The notes under the pieces: model-generated
What the model was told of the DNA's origin: nothing
Database searches by the model: none
Seen by the model: the letters and a program-made list of their open reading frames with translations, nothing else
Source: Kitasatospora sp. NA04385
GTDB taxonomy: Bacteria > Actinomycetota > Actinomycetes > Streptomycetales > Streptomycetaceae
Direction: 5' to 3'
Length of the DNA stretch: 64,000 bases
NCBI RefSeq assembly: GCF_013364235.1
Contig: NZ_CP054919.1
Coordinates: 6,387,001-6,451,000, forward strand
Position numbers and translations under genes: made by a program
Part shown: positions 42,581 to 52,075 of the stretch, piece by piece
How the letters are laid out: each line of letters opens with the position of its first letter
Numbering within the stretch: position 1 is the first letter of the stretch

Positions 42581-42766
42581 TCAGCTGAACCGCCTGCTGC
42601 CGGGCGGCCCGTCCGGCCCCGGGACCACCGGGCCCGGGCCCGCCGGGAACGGGACGTCACCGCCCGGAGCGGCGTCGGCTGCCGCGCACGGCGGGCCCTC
42701 CGGCGCCGGGGCCGGTACCTGCGGGGGGACGGGTCGGATCAGCGAGTAGTACGAGGGATCGTTCAT
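42581..42766 (-). CDS. Possible small Pro-rich protein, 61 residues
   Basis: Begins MNDPSYYSLIRPVPPQVPAP and continues Pro/Gly/Ala-rich to FS. Codon third positions are high in G/C and the upstream region is locally AT-rich, but there is no strong ribosome binding site. It follows the NsdA-like gene on the same strand after 187 bases. Could be a real small protein or a chance frame. Confidence 0.4.
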   Translation of the reverse strand: MNDPSYYSLIRPVPPQVPAPAPEGPPCAAADAAPGGDVPFPAGPGPVVPGPDGPPGSRRFS

Positions 42767-42953
42767 GACGCCAATTGATCACCGCCGCCCCTGCCCGCCA
42801 AGCACCGGACCCGCACGACTCACCCCGCCGCCGGACCGGACCCCCGCCTGCCCCCGCAGCGACGATCGCGGGCGGACCGCGGACGGATCGCGGACGGATC
42901 ACCCACCGACCGCGGACCGACTCGCCCCCGGTCGGCCGTCGGCCGACCGTCGG

Positions 42954-44393
42954 TCAGCCGCCCAGCCGGGCGAACCGGCCCTCCAGCCGCGACAGTTGCA
43001 GCACCGTCGCCGGGGAGTGCAGCGCGTCCTGCCGCTCCCGGAAGCTCGCGTACGCCCGTCGGGCCTGGTGGATGTTCCCCGCGTCCAGCTCCAGGTGCGC
43101 CAGTTGCAGCAGCGACAGCCCGATCGTCCGGTGCTCGCCCGGCGGCCGCGCCCGCAGCGAGGCCCGCAGGTACGACAGCGACAGTTCGGGGGCCCGCAGC
43201 GAACGGTGCACCTGCGCGGCCTGGTAGAGCAGGGCCGGTTCCGGGTACCGGTGCGGGCCGCCCTCCGCCGCCGCCCGCCCCGCCCAGTGCTGCGCCCCCT
43301 CCAGGTGCTTCAGCGCCTGCGCGGACTGCCGCAGCCGGGCCGCCGCCACCGCCTGCTGGGCCAGCACGAACGCCCGCACCCCCGGCGCCGCGTCCGGCGG
43401 CAGGTGCTCGGCCGCCGCGTCCGCCAGCCGGGCCGCGTACGCCTGGTGCCCCAGCGCCCCGGCCTGGGTGCTCTGGTCGCGCAGCGCCATCGCCTGGGCC
43501 GGGCCGTCCTGCGCCTCCGCCGCGAGCTGGTACGCCAGCTGGTAGTGCCGCTGGGCCTCGCCGTGCCGGTTGTCGTCGGTGTACGTCCGCCCGACCAGGC
43601 GGACCAACTGGGCCGCCGCCACCAGCAGTTCGCGGTGCCGGGGGCCGCCGGACGGGGACTTCGCCCAGGGCAGCACGTGGTCGCGCAGGTAGCCGAGCAG
43701 CAGGCCGCGGGCGATCGCCCCGCCGTACCCGTCGTAGTGCCGGGCGCCGAACGCCGTCATCTCCCGCACCGCCTCCACCTGCCGCGCCCCCACCCGTTCG
43801 GGCCCGGACCGGCGGACGGTCGGCACCAGCGGCGGCCGGGACGCGGATTCCGCCGCGGACCCGGGCTGCGTTCCGGGCCCGGGCCGCGTTCCGGACCCGG
43901 GTTTCACCGCGGAGCCGGGTTTCACCACCGACTCCGGTTTCACCGCAGATCCGGGATTCGTCGCGAAGCCGGGTTTCATCGGCGGGCGGGGGGAGGGCAG
44001 CATCCGGATCTGGAACAGCGGAGGCTGAAACGTTTCGTCCTGCGGCTCGGTGGAATTCGGCCAGGAATGCAGCCGGCGCAGCCCCGTCAGGGCGTCGGTC
44101 GGCTCCCGTTCCGACTCCTCCGCGAGCGAGGGATCGGCCGGCTGGAGGCCGAGCTCGCCGCGCGAGACCGGGCGGCCCAGCCGCCGGGCGAACGCCTCCT
44201 CCAGCAACTGCGGGCCGGGCGGCCGGGGCTGGGTGCCGGACAGCCAGTGCGCCACCGTCGTCCGGTCGTAGCCCACGCTGAAGCCGCTCTCCCGGGCCAC
44301 CTTCTGCAACGCGGCCGCCAGGGCCGGGCCGTTCCACCCGGCCTCCGCCATGCAGCCGCGCAGCGCGGCGTTCGGACCACGGGTGTGCGGCAT
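42954..44393 (-). CDS. HTH/TPR developmental regulator, NsdA-like
   Basis: 479 residues. The N-terminus is an HTH (LRGCMAEAGWNGPALAAALQ, then GYDRTTVAHWLSGTQPRPP), then a linker with VKPGSA-type hexapeptide repeats at about residues 140-190, then helical TPR-like repeats to the end. The layout resembles NsdA, a negative regulator of sporulation and antibiotic production in Streptomyces coelicolor, and its many paralogues. ATG 44393 has GAGGAG six bases upstream. The next genes upstream on this strand include an ssgA-like gene. Family good, orthology to NsdA not established. Confidence 0.75.
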   Translation of the reverse strand: MPHTRGPNAALRGCMAEAGWNGPALAAALQKVARESGFSVGYDRTTVAHWLSGTQPRPPGPQLLEEAFARRLGRPVSRGELGLQPADPSLAEESEREPTDALTGLRRLHSWPNSTEPQDETFQPPLFQIRMLPSPRPPMKPGFATNPGSAVKPESVVKPGSAVKPGSGTRPGPGTQPGSAAESASRPPLVPTVRRSGPERVGARQVEAVREMTAFGARHYDGYGGAIARGLLLGYLRDHVLPWAKSPSGGPRHRELLVAAAQLVRLVGRTYTDDNRHGEAQRHYQLAYQLAAEAQDGPAQAMALRDQSTQAGALGHQAYAARLADAAAEHLPPDAAPGVRAFVLAQQAVAAARLRQSAQALKHLEGAQHWAGRAAAEGGPHRYPEPALLYQAAQVHRSLRAPELSLSYLRASLRARPPGEHRTIGLSLLQLAHLELDAGNIHQARRAYASFRERQDALHSPATVLQLSRLEGRFARLGG

Positions 44394-44636
44394 CGACAAC
44401 TCCTCGTGCGGACCACTGAAGGGGTTGGCCTCAGAATAACCGGCGGCGCCGACGGCGAATACCGATTTCGGCCAAGCCCCGACCGTTCAACGTCCGGGGG
44501 TGGAAACCGATACTGCGCGGCAGGTTTCGGTTCGCTGGCGAAGGAGTGATTCCCGCTCGGTGGAGGGGAGTTCGGGCGGCCGCACGATATGATGACACGA
44601 CAGAAATATGATCCGCCCGGCTTTCCCGCCGCCCGC
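44394..44636 (-). promoter_or_regulatory. Upstream region of the NsdA-like gene
   Basis: 243 bp separating the SsgA-like stop from the NsdA-like start, with the lowest GC content in the area. It contains GAAACC and GGTTTC as inverted half-sites about 16 bases apart near 44500-44530. Probably the main promoter region of the regulator; I could not fix a -10/-35 pair. Confidence 0.4.
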
Positions 44637-45110
44637 CTACTCGAATTTCTCCGCGCCCCCGGCCTCCTCCAGCATCCGCCGCAGCAACCCCTCGGTGTCC
44701 AGGTGCCGGTGCTCGGTGCCGACCGGCACCAGCCGGTGGGTCAGCTCCAGGAAGCCGCGGACCGGCTCGGCCGGGGTGTGCAGCACCGCGGTCTGGCCGG
44801 GCGTGCTCAGCGCGATGGCCAGCAGTTCCCCGTCCGCGACCGACCGGCGGATCGTCACGTCCCCGATCCCGGCCCACCCCTCCAGACCGTCCACCAGCAG
44901 GTCCCGGGCGAACAGCCAGGTGATCGGCTCCTCCAGGTCCACGTGGCAGTCCAGGTGCACGGCGTACGGGTCGGCCCGGTGGTAGCGCAGCCGGGCCGGC
45001 ACCGAGACCCGCAGCCCCGGGCACGGCGAGACGGTCACGTCCAGCATCAGCACGCAGTCCGGCTCGCCGTTGCGCCGTAGCCAGGCGTGCGAGGTGTTCT
45101 GGTGGCTCAC
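44637..45110 (-). CDS. SsgA-like sporulation/cell-division protein (SALP)
   Basis: 157 residues. SALP features: LMLDVTVSPCPGLRVSVPARLRYHRADPYAV (in part), then WLFARDLLVDGLEGWAGIGDV and LTHRLVPVGTEHRHLD. SALPs are specific to sporulating actinobacteria and control septum placement and spore-wall maturation. GTG 45110 overlaps the stop of the upstream gene and also has GGGAGG. Which SALP subgroup (SsgA to SsgG) cannot be told by eye. Confidence 0.9.
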   Translation of the reverse strand: MSHQNTSHAWLRRNGEPDCVLMLDVTVSPCPGLRVSVPARLRYHRADPYAVHLDCHVDLEEPITWLFARDLLVDGLEGWAGIGDVTIRRSVADGELLAIALSTPGQTAVLHTPAEPVRGFLELTHRLVPVGTEHRHLDTEGLLRRMLEEAGGAEKFE

Positions 45111-45580
45111 TGGGCCTCCCTCGGGCGGACGACGGACGGGGCGACGGACGACAGGGCGGGGACGGCGGCGGTGCGTGGCGCGATGGGCGGCGGGGGCGGT
45201 ACGGGCGGGGCGGCCGGTGGCGTGGCGGGCGGCGCAACGGGCGGTTCCGGCACGGCGGTTCCGGCCTCGGGTCCGCCTCCGGATCCGACCCCGGGCCCGG
45301 CCGCAACGGCCGTCCCGCCCCCGCTCCCGGCTGCGGGGCCGGGGCCGGGATCAGGGTCGGGGCCGGGATCGGGCGGGGGGTGCGGGGCGAACCGTTCCCG
45401 CGCGGGTGCCGGGTGGGCGGAGAACCGGGGCGGCGTGATCAGCCGGGACCACTCGTGGTCCCGGCGGCCGGGCACGGTACGGCCGGACTGGTGCCAGATG
45501 GTCACCAGCCGTGCGTAGATGGGGGCTTGCTGAATCGTTTCCTCGCGGACGCCCATCGGGGCCCAGGGGTCGACACTCAC
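45107..45580 (-). CDS. Conserved protein upstream of the SsgA-like gene, with disordered Pro-rich tail
   Basis: 157 residues. Only the first about 65 look folded (REETIQQAPIYARLVTIWHQ, then GRTVPGRRDHEWSRLI); the rest is Pro/Gly/Ala-rich. The stop overlaps the SsgA-like start by four bases, so the two are translated together. GTG 45580; ATG 45556 is an alternative start giving MGVREETIQQ. Function unknown, probably linked to the SALP. Confidence 0.68.
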   Translation of the reverse strand: MSVDPWAPMGVREETIQQAPIYARLVTIWHQSGRTVPGRRDHEWSRLITPPRFSAHPAPARERFAPHPPPDPGPDPDPGPGPAAGSGGGTAVAAGPGVGSGGGPEAGTAVPEPPVAPPATPPAAPPVPPPPPIAPRTAAVPALSSVAPSVVRPREAQ

Positions 45581-45779
45581 GTCCGGGGATAACGACCGAA
45601 TCCGGGGGTGGTCACGGCGCTCGTCCGTCCGCTGTGCCGGACGGGCGGGATCGCGCCGCCGCCCGGCTCCGGCGGCCCCCGCCAGGCCGTCCGACTCGTC
45701 CGGACAAGCACCGGAATGTCAGGCGCCCGCGGTCACCCGGCAGCTCACCTTCCGGTTCTTCCACCGCCGGGTGCCTTTC

Positions 45780-46897
45780 CTACCCGGGTGCCTTTCCTAC
45801 CCGGGTGCCCTTCCCGCCCCCGGGGCTCCTCCCGCCCCCGGGGCTCCTCCCGCCCCCGGGGCTCCTCCCGCCCCCGGGGCTCCTCCCGTTCCCGGCGGCC
45901 TTCCGGTCCGCGGCGGCCGCGGGCGCCCGCGTCGCGGCCAGCGCCCGGGCGCGGTCGAAGGCCCGCACCGGGTTCGGCGCGGACGACCACGGGTGGGCGC
46001 CGCACCACGGGCCGATCAGCCGGAACTGTTCCAACGCCAGCGCGGGTCGCCGCGACAGCAGTGCGAAGTGCGCCAACAGGTGCCGCAGCGTCGGGATCCG
46101 GTCGTTCGACTCCGGCACCGCGTCCAGCGCCGCCGCCGCCCGGGGCAGCAGCTCCCGGTACCGGCGGCCGGCGGGCAGCCCGCCCGTGCCGTGCCGGGCC
46201 TCCAGCTCGGTGAGCGCCTGGAGGTGCAGCCCGGGCAGCGGCGAACCGGCGGGGGCCTCCTCCACCGCGCGCACCGCGAAGCGCAGCATCAGCACGTCGT
46301 TGCCGTGCCACTCGGCGCACCAGTACTGCATCGCCTGCCAGCGCCCGCCGACGTGGCGCGGCGCCCGGGCCGGCACCTCGGCCCACAGCTCCCGGAACTC
46401 CTGCTGCGGCAGCCGCGGTCCGCGCGCCGTGGTGACCAGCACCGCCCAGGGCCCGAGGTCGCGCGGGTCCGCCCCGGCCACCCGGCGGGCCACCCGGTGC
46501 GCCTCGGACAGGCCCTGCCGGAACGCGGCCAGCCGCTCCGGCGCGACCTGCGGGGCGAAGCCGTCGCCGCGCGCCTCCCAGGCCCGCTGCACCAGCAGCC
46601 GGGCCCGGACCGTCGCGGCGGTGCACGGCGCCGCCCCGACTGCTCCCACGCGGTCAGCCACGCGTCGCGTTCGGCCGCCAGCCGGGTCAGGAAGTCCAGC
46701 CGGGACCAGCGCTCGTCCCGGTCCTCGCCGGGCGCCACCGCGTACGCCTCGGCGGCCCGCCAGCCGCCCGACAGGCAGGAGTCGGCCGGCGCCTCCAGCT
46801 CCTTGCGCCGCAGCAGCCGCACCGGCGGCCCGGCCCGGCCCGGCCCGGATCCGGCGCCGCCAACGGACCCTGCGCCGCCAACGGACCCTGCGCTCAC
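45780..46897 (-). pseudogene. Hypothetical helical protein, frame-disrupted near 46640
   Basis: GTG 46897 overlaps the upstream stop (GTGA) and opens a frame with VRLLRRKELEAPADSC, ERWSRLDFLTRLAAERDAW and LTAWEQSG. Just after that (about 46636-46645) the sensible frame shifts by one base: AAPCTAATVRARLLVQRAWE, RYRELLPRAAAALDAVPE, RHLLAHFALLSRRPALALEQ, to the stop at 45780. Restoring one G in the run at that point would rejoin the two parts into about 372 residues. The C-terminus carries SPGGGR repeats. Family not recognised. Confidence 0.62.
45813..45884. repeat. Four exact 18-bp tandem repeats
   Basis: CCCGCCCCCGGGGCTCCT repeated at 45813, 45831, 45849 and 45867. It encodes the SPGGGR repeats at the C-terminus of the minus-strand gene. 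A 17-bp TACCCGGGTGCCTTTCC repeat adjoins it (45764-45810). Confidence 0.92.
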
Positions 46898-47670
46898 ATG
46901 TGGTGGTCGGGGTCGCCGCCGGAGGAACTGGAGCTGAGACCGTACGGGTCGCGGCTGTCCCGGGCGACGGTCTCCTGGAGGGCCCGGCCGCCGAGCAGGG
47001 TGGTGCGGGCGGCGAAGTCCGGCAGCAGCAGGCGCAGGGCCCGGCGGCCGTGCAGGGCGACGAGCAGCCCGGTCTCCGCCGTGGGCCCGGTGGGGGCCGC
47101 GGGCGGGAGCGGGTGGCGGCGGCGCAGCGCGCGCAGCAGCCGGTGGCCGGCCAAGGTCCGCGCCGGGGCGGCCAGGACGGCCGCCGAGAGGACCGCCGTC
47201 GGCAGGCCCGCCCCGGGGTTCCCCAGCGCCGCGACGGCCGCGCCCGTGCCGCAGGCCGCCAGCGCCGCCACGGTCGCCGCCGCCAGCCGGGCCCGGCCGC
47301 AGCGCAGGCCGCGGGCGGCCAGGTCGGCGAGCAGTTCCGCCCGGGCCCGCCGCGCCGTCGGGGTGCCGGCGGCGTCGGACAGCGACAGCTCCCGGCCGAA
47401 CGCGGCCCACAGCGCCCGGTGCAGGGGCGTCAGGCCGGGCCCCGGGTCCGTGTGCACCAGCCGCCGCAGCCGGCCGTTCCGGGCGGCCTCGACCGTCCCC
47501 GCGAGGTGCAGTTCCACCACGGCCACCCCCAGCGCGGCCGCCGCCCCGCCCCGCACGCCCGCGACACCGACCGCCGACAGCCCGTCCGCCCGCCCCCCGC
47601 CGGGCAGCCACCGCAGCAGCACCGCGACGACCAGCCCGGCCGCCGCACCCACCGCACCGATCGATCCCAT
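46894..47670 (-). CDS. TIGR04222-like membrane protein
   Basis: 258 residues. It has an N-terminal membrane helix (AVGAAAGLVVAVLLRWL), a VRGGAAAALGVAVVELHLAG segment, a helical cytoplasmic part with NGRLRRL and PLHRALWAAF, and two further hydrophobic segments (ATVAALAACGTGAAVAAL; PTAVLSAAVLAAPA). The ending SSSSSGGDPDHHM recalls the Gly/Ser-rich ends of this actinobacterial family. ATG 47670 follows GGGGAGGGG. Coupled by GTGA to the frame-disrupted gene. Confidence 0.65.
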   Translation of the reverse strand: MGSIGAVGAAAGLVVAVLLRWLPGGGRADGLSAVGVAGVRGGAAAALGVAVVELHLAGTVEAARNGRLRRLVHTDPGPGLTPLHRALWAAFGRELSLSDAAGTPTARRARAELLADLAARGLRCGRARLAAATVAALAACGTGAAVAALGNPGAGLPTAVLSAAVLAAPARTLAGHRLLRALRRRHPLPPAAPTGPTAETGLLVALHGRRALRLLLPDFAARTTLLGGRALQETVARDSRDPYGLSSSSSGGDPDHHM

Positions 47671-47870
47671 GGCACCCCTCCCCGCCGACGGCCCGCGCGC
47701 CGATCGGCCCGCCCCCGTACCCGCCGTACGCCCTCGGTATAGCGCAAGCCGCCACGCCCTGTCACCCGCCCCGATCGGGATGCCCCTCCCGTCCGGCCCC
47801 TCCTGCTCGGCCCGGGCGGTGGCGGAAAACCGTTCGCGCCCGGCTGCGGTGTCGGGCACCCTCGTCGCCC

Positions 47871-49106
47871 GTGAACGACACCGAAGGCACCGCCTGGTCC
47901 TACTCCCCGTCCGGCACCCTGCTCGGCGCACTCGAACGCGGCCGGGGCCTGGGCTGGGCGCACGCCCTGGCCGACCGGGACGCCGGGGCCGAGGCGGTGC
48001 TCGACTGCCTGCGCCGGGACACCCGGTGGGACCGGAGCGTCGACGAACGGGCCGATTACCTTGCCTTCCTGGTACGGGAGTTGGGTCTGCCGATCGATCC
48101 ACTGCTGGCGCAGCTCGACGGCCCCGACGAGGACGGCTCCGAGCGTGCCCGGGAGACGCTGGCCCCGCTCGGCCTGCTGGGTTCGGTGCCGGCCCGCGAG
48201 GCACTGCGCCGGTACGTGCGGGAGGGCGAGTGGTGGCAGGAGACGCTGTCCGTCCCGGCGGACAGCTGGCCGGCGGACTGGTGGGAGGACCTGGGGCCGG
48301 ACGCGGTGCGCCGTCTCGGTGGTGAGCGGCCCGATTTCTGGAGATCCGAACCCTGGCTGACCTGGCGGGAGTTGCTGCCCGTCCGGGAGCCCGCGTCGCG
48401 GTCCCGGCACCGGGTGCGGATCACGCCCCGCACCGATCGGCTGCTCGCCGCGCTGGCCGATCCGGACACCCCGTACCGCGAACGCGACGAAGCCCTGAAC
48501 ACCCTGGCCGAACGCCCTGCCGTGCCGGTCCGACTCCTCTCGCTGGTACCGGACTTGACCACCGACGGGCGGGACGGGTTCGGCGTGCGGGCGCTCGGTG
48601 GCGTGCACCGCGCGGTGCGACGGCTCGGGCCGCTCGCGGTCGGACCGGCTCGGGAGTGGGCCGACGACGACCGCGACCGGCTGCAGTGGCTGGGCGTGCG
48701 GGTGCTCGCCGAGCACGGCGGCCCCGGCGACGCCCCGCGGCTGGTGGCCGAGTTGGCGAGCCAGTGGGAGGAGCGCGGCTGGTGCGGCCCGAATCTCGTC
48801 GCCGACGGCCTGGCCCGGCTCGGCCCGGCCGCAGCCGAGGCCGCCCCGCTGCTGCGCCGGTTCTGGCACCACACCCCGCACAGCTACGAACGCCCGTCCT
48901 ACCTGCGGGCGTTGCACGCGATCGACCCGGAAGCGGCGGCCCCGCTGCTGAGCGAGTCGCTCTGGGACTGCGAGTCGGACGCCCGGCTGTACGCCGTCCG
49001 GAACGTTCCCGTGGAAGGTCGACCGGCCTTTCGGCTGGCCGAGTTGCGCGACAGCCCGGCGGAGTGGGAGGTGCTGCGGGAGGCCGCCGCGCGGCGGTTG
49101 GGCTGA
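47871..49106 (+). CDS. HEAT-like repeat protein, 411 residues
   Basis: Soluble, helical throughout. The second half has repeat units of the HEAT/armadillo kind (GPARLV-type segments: PREWADDDRDRLQWLGVRVL is approximate; APRLVAELASQWEERGW; LARLGPAAAEAAPLLRRFW; LHAIDPEAAAPLLSESLW). Such proteins are scaffolds; in Streptomyces many flank immunity or phage-defence genes. GTG 47871; no neighbour shares its strand. Specific role unknown. Confidence 0.68.
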   Translation: MNDTEGTAWSYSPSGTLLGALERGRGLGWAHALADRDAGAEAVLDCLRRDTRWDRSVDERADYLAFLVRELGLPIDPLLAQLDGPDEDGSERARETLAPLGLLGSVPAREALRRYVREGEWWQETLSVPADSWPADWWEDLGPDAVRRLGGERPDFWRSEPWLTWRELLPVREPASRSRHRVRITPRTDRLLAALADPDTPYRERDEALNTLAERPAVPVRLLSLVPDLTTDGRDGFGVRALGGVHRAVRRLGPLAVGPAREWADDDRDRLQWLGVRVLAEHGGPGDAPRLVAELASQWEERGWCGPNLVADGLARLGPAAAEAAPLLRRFWHHTPHSYERPSYLRALHAIDPEAAAPLLSESLWDCESDARLYAVRNVPVEGRPAFRLAELRDSPAEWEVLREAAARRLG

Positions 49107-49120
49107 GGGGGGACGCCGGA

Positions 49121-49149
49121 GGCAGCCGCGGTTGGGGGCCGCGGCTGCC
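49121..49149. terminator. Bidirectional hairpin terminator
   Basis: Perfect 11-bp arms GGCAGCCGCGG (49121-49131) and CCGCGGCTGCC (49139-49149) with a 7-base loop, placed between the convergent HEAT-like and collagenase genes. Confidence 0.8.
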
Positions 49150-49168
49150 GGGGGTGGGGGTCGGCGGG

Positions 49169-51853
49169 TCAGAACTGGGTGCTGATGGTGACGTCGGAGA
49201 AGTCGGTGACCGCGTACAGGCTCAGGTAGCGGTAGCCGGCGGTGGGGTTGGTGACGGTGACGGTCTGGGCGGTGCCCTGGTTGGTGGAGGAGGCGGTGAA
49301 GGCGCTCGGGGAGGCCCAGGTGTCCGCGTTGTAGTAGAGGTAGGCGGTGCCGGTGCCGCCGTTGGCGGTGACCTTCAGGGTGCTGGTGCCGGCCGGGAGG
49401 TAGACGTACAGGTAGTCGATGCTGCCGGCGGTGCGGGTGCGGCCGGTGCGCCGGCAGTTCCGGCCCATCGCGTCGGTGCGCTGGTCGGTGCAGGTCGGCA
49501 GGGTGGTGGGGCCGCTGCCGCCGTCGACGGTGGTGGTGACCGAGGCCGGGGTGGCGGTGGTGCGGCCGTTGGCGTCGGTGACGGTCAGGGCGACGGTGTA
49601 GGTGCCGGCCTTGGCGTAGGTGTGCGAGGGGTTGCGCTGGTCGGAGGAGGAGCCGTCGCCGAAGGTCCAGTGCCAACCGGTGATCTGCGCCGGGGAGCCG
49701 GTGACCACCGAGCGGTCGGTCAGGGTGACGGTGGCGCCGCTCACGGACTGGTCGAACAGCGCGGTCGGGCCGGTGGCGAAGCAGGCGCCGTCGGCGCACC
49801 GGGTCAGCCAGGCGTCGAAGTCGGCGTCGTAGGAGGTGCCGAGGCCGTTGTAGACCGCGTACCCGCCCTGGTAGTCGCCGGTGCGGAAGCGGCCGAGCAT
49901 GGCGGACACGTCCGCCGGGTGCTTCTCGAACATGTAGCGGACGGCCAGGTAGCCCCACGGGTAGACCCGGGTGGAGTCCGCGTTGTCGTACGTGTTCTGG
50001 AAGATCGTCGACAGCTTGTAGGTGTGCTTGGCGGCCTCGGCCATCGCCTGGGTGTCGGTGACGCCCCGGTAGGCGTACGACTGGTACTCGGCGACGCCCT
50101 CGATCCACCAGATGTCCGGGACGGAGATCTCGGTGGCGAAGTCGCCGGTCATGTCGTAGATGTTGTCGAGGTAGTGGGTGTACTCGTGGTTGAGGTTCCA
50201 CACGTTGCCCGCGAAGTCGTCGTTCCACGACTTCTGGTACATCACGCACACCGGCTGGTTGTTCGGGTCGGTGACGTCCATGACGGTCTGGCCGCCGTTG
50301 TCGGTCGAGTTGCCGTAGATCGCCCACGAGTAGGTCTGGTAGTCGGTGGCGCCGGCGAACACCGGCATGACGAGCGTCTTGCCGTACTGGTTCGGCACCG
50401 GGCCGTCGTCCTTGACCAGGCGGTGGAAGAAGGCGTCCTCGCCGCGCAGGCTGTCGCAGACCGGCTGGAGCTGGGCCGCCGTCAGGGCCTGGGCGCGCAG
50501 CGTCTTGTTGTCGCAGACCAGGACGTTGGGCAGGACGGCGTCGGCGAGCTTGGTCGGCAGGTCGCAGGTGCCGTAGTACGAGCACTGGCCCTTGTCGTAG
50601 GTGTTGGCGTTGAACGCCACGTGCACGTAGAGCGGGCCGGAGTCGCCGAGGATCCGGGTGGTGTCGAGCAGTTGCTTGATCAGCGGCTTGGCGGCGTTCT
50701 CCACGGCGGTCGACGTCCCGGCCATCCGGGCGATGTCGTTGCCCGCGTTGACGTCCAGGAAGGCGTTCGAGGTGCCCAGCAGGTCGCGGTGGTTGAGCGC
50801 GAAGTTGCCGAGCGAGGTGACCAGGCCGGTGTCCGCGCCGATCGCGGTGACGAAGTCGGCGTTCCAGTTGCCGCGCCACAGCGGGGCGAACAGCACCGCG
50901 TTGACCGCGTTGACCATCTTCGGCGTCGCGTTGTAGCCGTTGCCGTACCCGTTCAGCACCTGCTGGTAGACGTTCAGGTACGTGGCCTGGAGGTTGGCGC
51001 TGTCGGTCAGCACCAGCACGTCGTACAGCACCGTGCCGTTGGCGTCGGTGACGTCCTTCCAGCGGGTGCCCGCGAAGAAGGCGTCCAGGCCGGCCCTGGT
51101 GGCGGCGGTCAGCGAGGCGTCGTAGGCCCCGACCGCGGCCGGGTAGTAGGACTGCACGTAGTACCCGGCCCGCAGGAACTGCACCAGTTGCAGGATGCCG
51201 GAGCCGTCGGTGCCGTCGTAGGCCGTCGCCAGGCCCTTGAAGGCGTTCGCGACGGTGAGCATGTTCGCCTGCTTGAAGATCGCGCCCGCGTCGGTGCCGG
51301 TCACGTTGTACAGCGTGCTCACGCAGGTGCTCGTCGAGGACTTGACGAAGTTCACCAGGTCGGCACCGGACCGGCTGCCGAAGTCGCCGTACGTGCAGCT
51401 CTGCGCGGGCGCGGCGGTCGCGGTGGGCGCGGCGGCTGCGGCGGTGGTTGCGGTGGTGGCCCGGCTGCCGGTCGCACCGGGGGCGCCGGGCGGCTTGACG
51501 GCCGGGGTCCTCCCGGCGTTCCGCTGCGCCGGGCGCGGGGTGGTCTGGACGGCGGTGCCCTGCGGCTGCCCCATCTGGACCTGGCCGAGCAGGGCGGGCG
51601 GCAGCGGCGCGGCCACCGGGGCCAGGCTCTCGGGGGCCGCGTCGACGATCGGGCCGAGCGGCTTGGGGACGGCCCCGCCGGGGGCCGCGGCGTCCGCGGC
51701 GGAGGCCGGGGCGGAGACCGCCGCGGCGGCGGCCTTCGCGGACTGCCCGCCGGTGGCGGCCGCGGCCGGTGTCACCGGCAGCAGGGTGGCCGCGACGGTG
51801 CAGCCGGCCAGCAGACCGGCCGCCAGCGTGGGGAGGGGTATGCGCAGACGCAC
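49169..51853 (-). CDS. Secreted M9 family collagenase
   Basis: 894 residues. Signal peptide to about residue 35 (LAAGLLAGCTVAATLLPVTP), a Pro/Ala-rich propeptide, the M9 N-terminal domain, then the gluzincin catalytic domain with HEYTHYLDN and a downstream Glu (WWIEGVAEY). A PKD domain (WHWTFGDGSSSDQRNPSHTY) and a pre-peptidase C-terminal domain follow, both used for binding collagen or for secretion. The layout matches Streptomyces and Clostridium collagenases. GTG 51853 has AGGAG upstream. Probably regulated by the LysR protein encoded just upstream (shared operator). Confidence 0.93.
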   Translation of the reverse strand: MRLRIPLPTLAAGLLAGCTVAATLLPVTPAAAATGGQSAKAAAAAVSAPASAADAAAPGGAVPKPLGPIVDAAPESLAPVAAPLPPALLGQVQMGQPQGTAVQTTPRPAQRNAGRTPAVKPPGAPGATGSRATTATTAAAAAPTATAAPAQSCTYGDFGSRSGADLVNFVKSSTSTCVSTLYNVTGTDAGAIFKQANMLTVANAFKGLATAYDGTDGSGILQLVQFLRAGYYVQSYYPAAVGAYDASLTAATRAGLDAFFAGTRWKDVTDANGTVLYDVLVLTDSANLQATYLNVYQQVLNGYGNGYNATPKMVNAVNAVLFAPLWRGNWNADFVTAIGADTGLVTSLGNFALNHRDLLGTSNAFLDVNAGNDIARMAGTSTAVENAAKPLIKQLLDTTRILGDSGPLYVHVAFNANTYDKGQCSYYGTCDLPTKLADAVLPNVLVCDNKTLRAQALTAAQLQPVCDSLRGEDAFFHRLVKDDGPVPNQYGKTLVMPVFAGATDYQTYSWAIYGNSTDNGGQTVMDVTDPNNQPVCVMYQKSWNDDFAGNVWNLNHEYTHYLDNIYDMTGDFATEISVPDIWWIEGVAEYQSYAYRGVTDTQAMAEAAKHTYKLSTIFQNTYDNADSTRVYPWGYLAVRYMFEKHPADVSAMLGRFRTGDYQGGYAVYNGLGTSYDADFDAWLTRCADGACFATGPTALFDQSVSGATVTLTDRSVVTGSPAQITGWHWTFGDGSSSDQRNPSHTYAKAGTYTVALTVTDANGRTTATPASVTTTVDGGSGPTTLPTCTDQRTDAMGRNCRRTGRTRTAGSIDYLYVYLPAGTSTLKVTANGGTGTAYLYYNADTWASPSAFTASSTNQGTAQTVTVTNPTAGYRYLSLYAVTDFSDVTISTQF

Positions 51854-51941
51854 TGCTTCTCCTGGGGGAGGGAGCTCACTGAGCACATCAGAGGGGGAGG
51901 GTGACGCGGTGAGCATCCTGGCACCGGAAGCCGGGTCAGAA

Positions 51942-51966
51942 CAATGTCACAGGTCATATGACATTG
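51942..51966. promoter_or_regulatory. Inverted repeat upstream of the collagenase gene
   Basis: CAATGTCA (51942-51949), a 9-base spacer, TGACATTG (51959-51966): perfect 8-base arms, about 90 bases upstream of the collagenase start. The same CAATGTCA half-site lies upstream of the adjacent LysR gene (53119). The size fits a LysR-type recognition site. Confidence 0.75.
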
Positions 51967-52075
51967 CATGAACGCGGCATAACACGACCGGGAAAACCTT
52001 GGGACGGGGTGCGGGCGCTCGGCGCGGGCGCGGGGTTCGGGCGCGGGGTTCGCGCGGGTGGCCCGGGCGCGTGGC

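Noticed and set aside
47430..50879. 1149-codon minus-strand frame
   Set aside because: Antisense or out of frame to the collagenase, HEAT-like and TIGR04222-like genes, with an Arg/Pro/His-rich composition and no domain.
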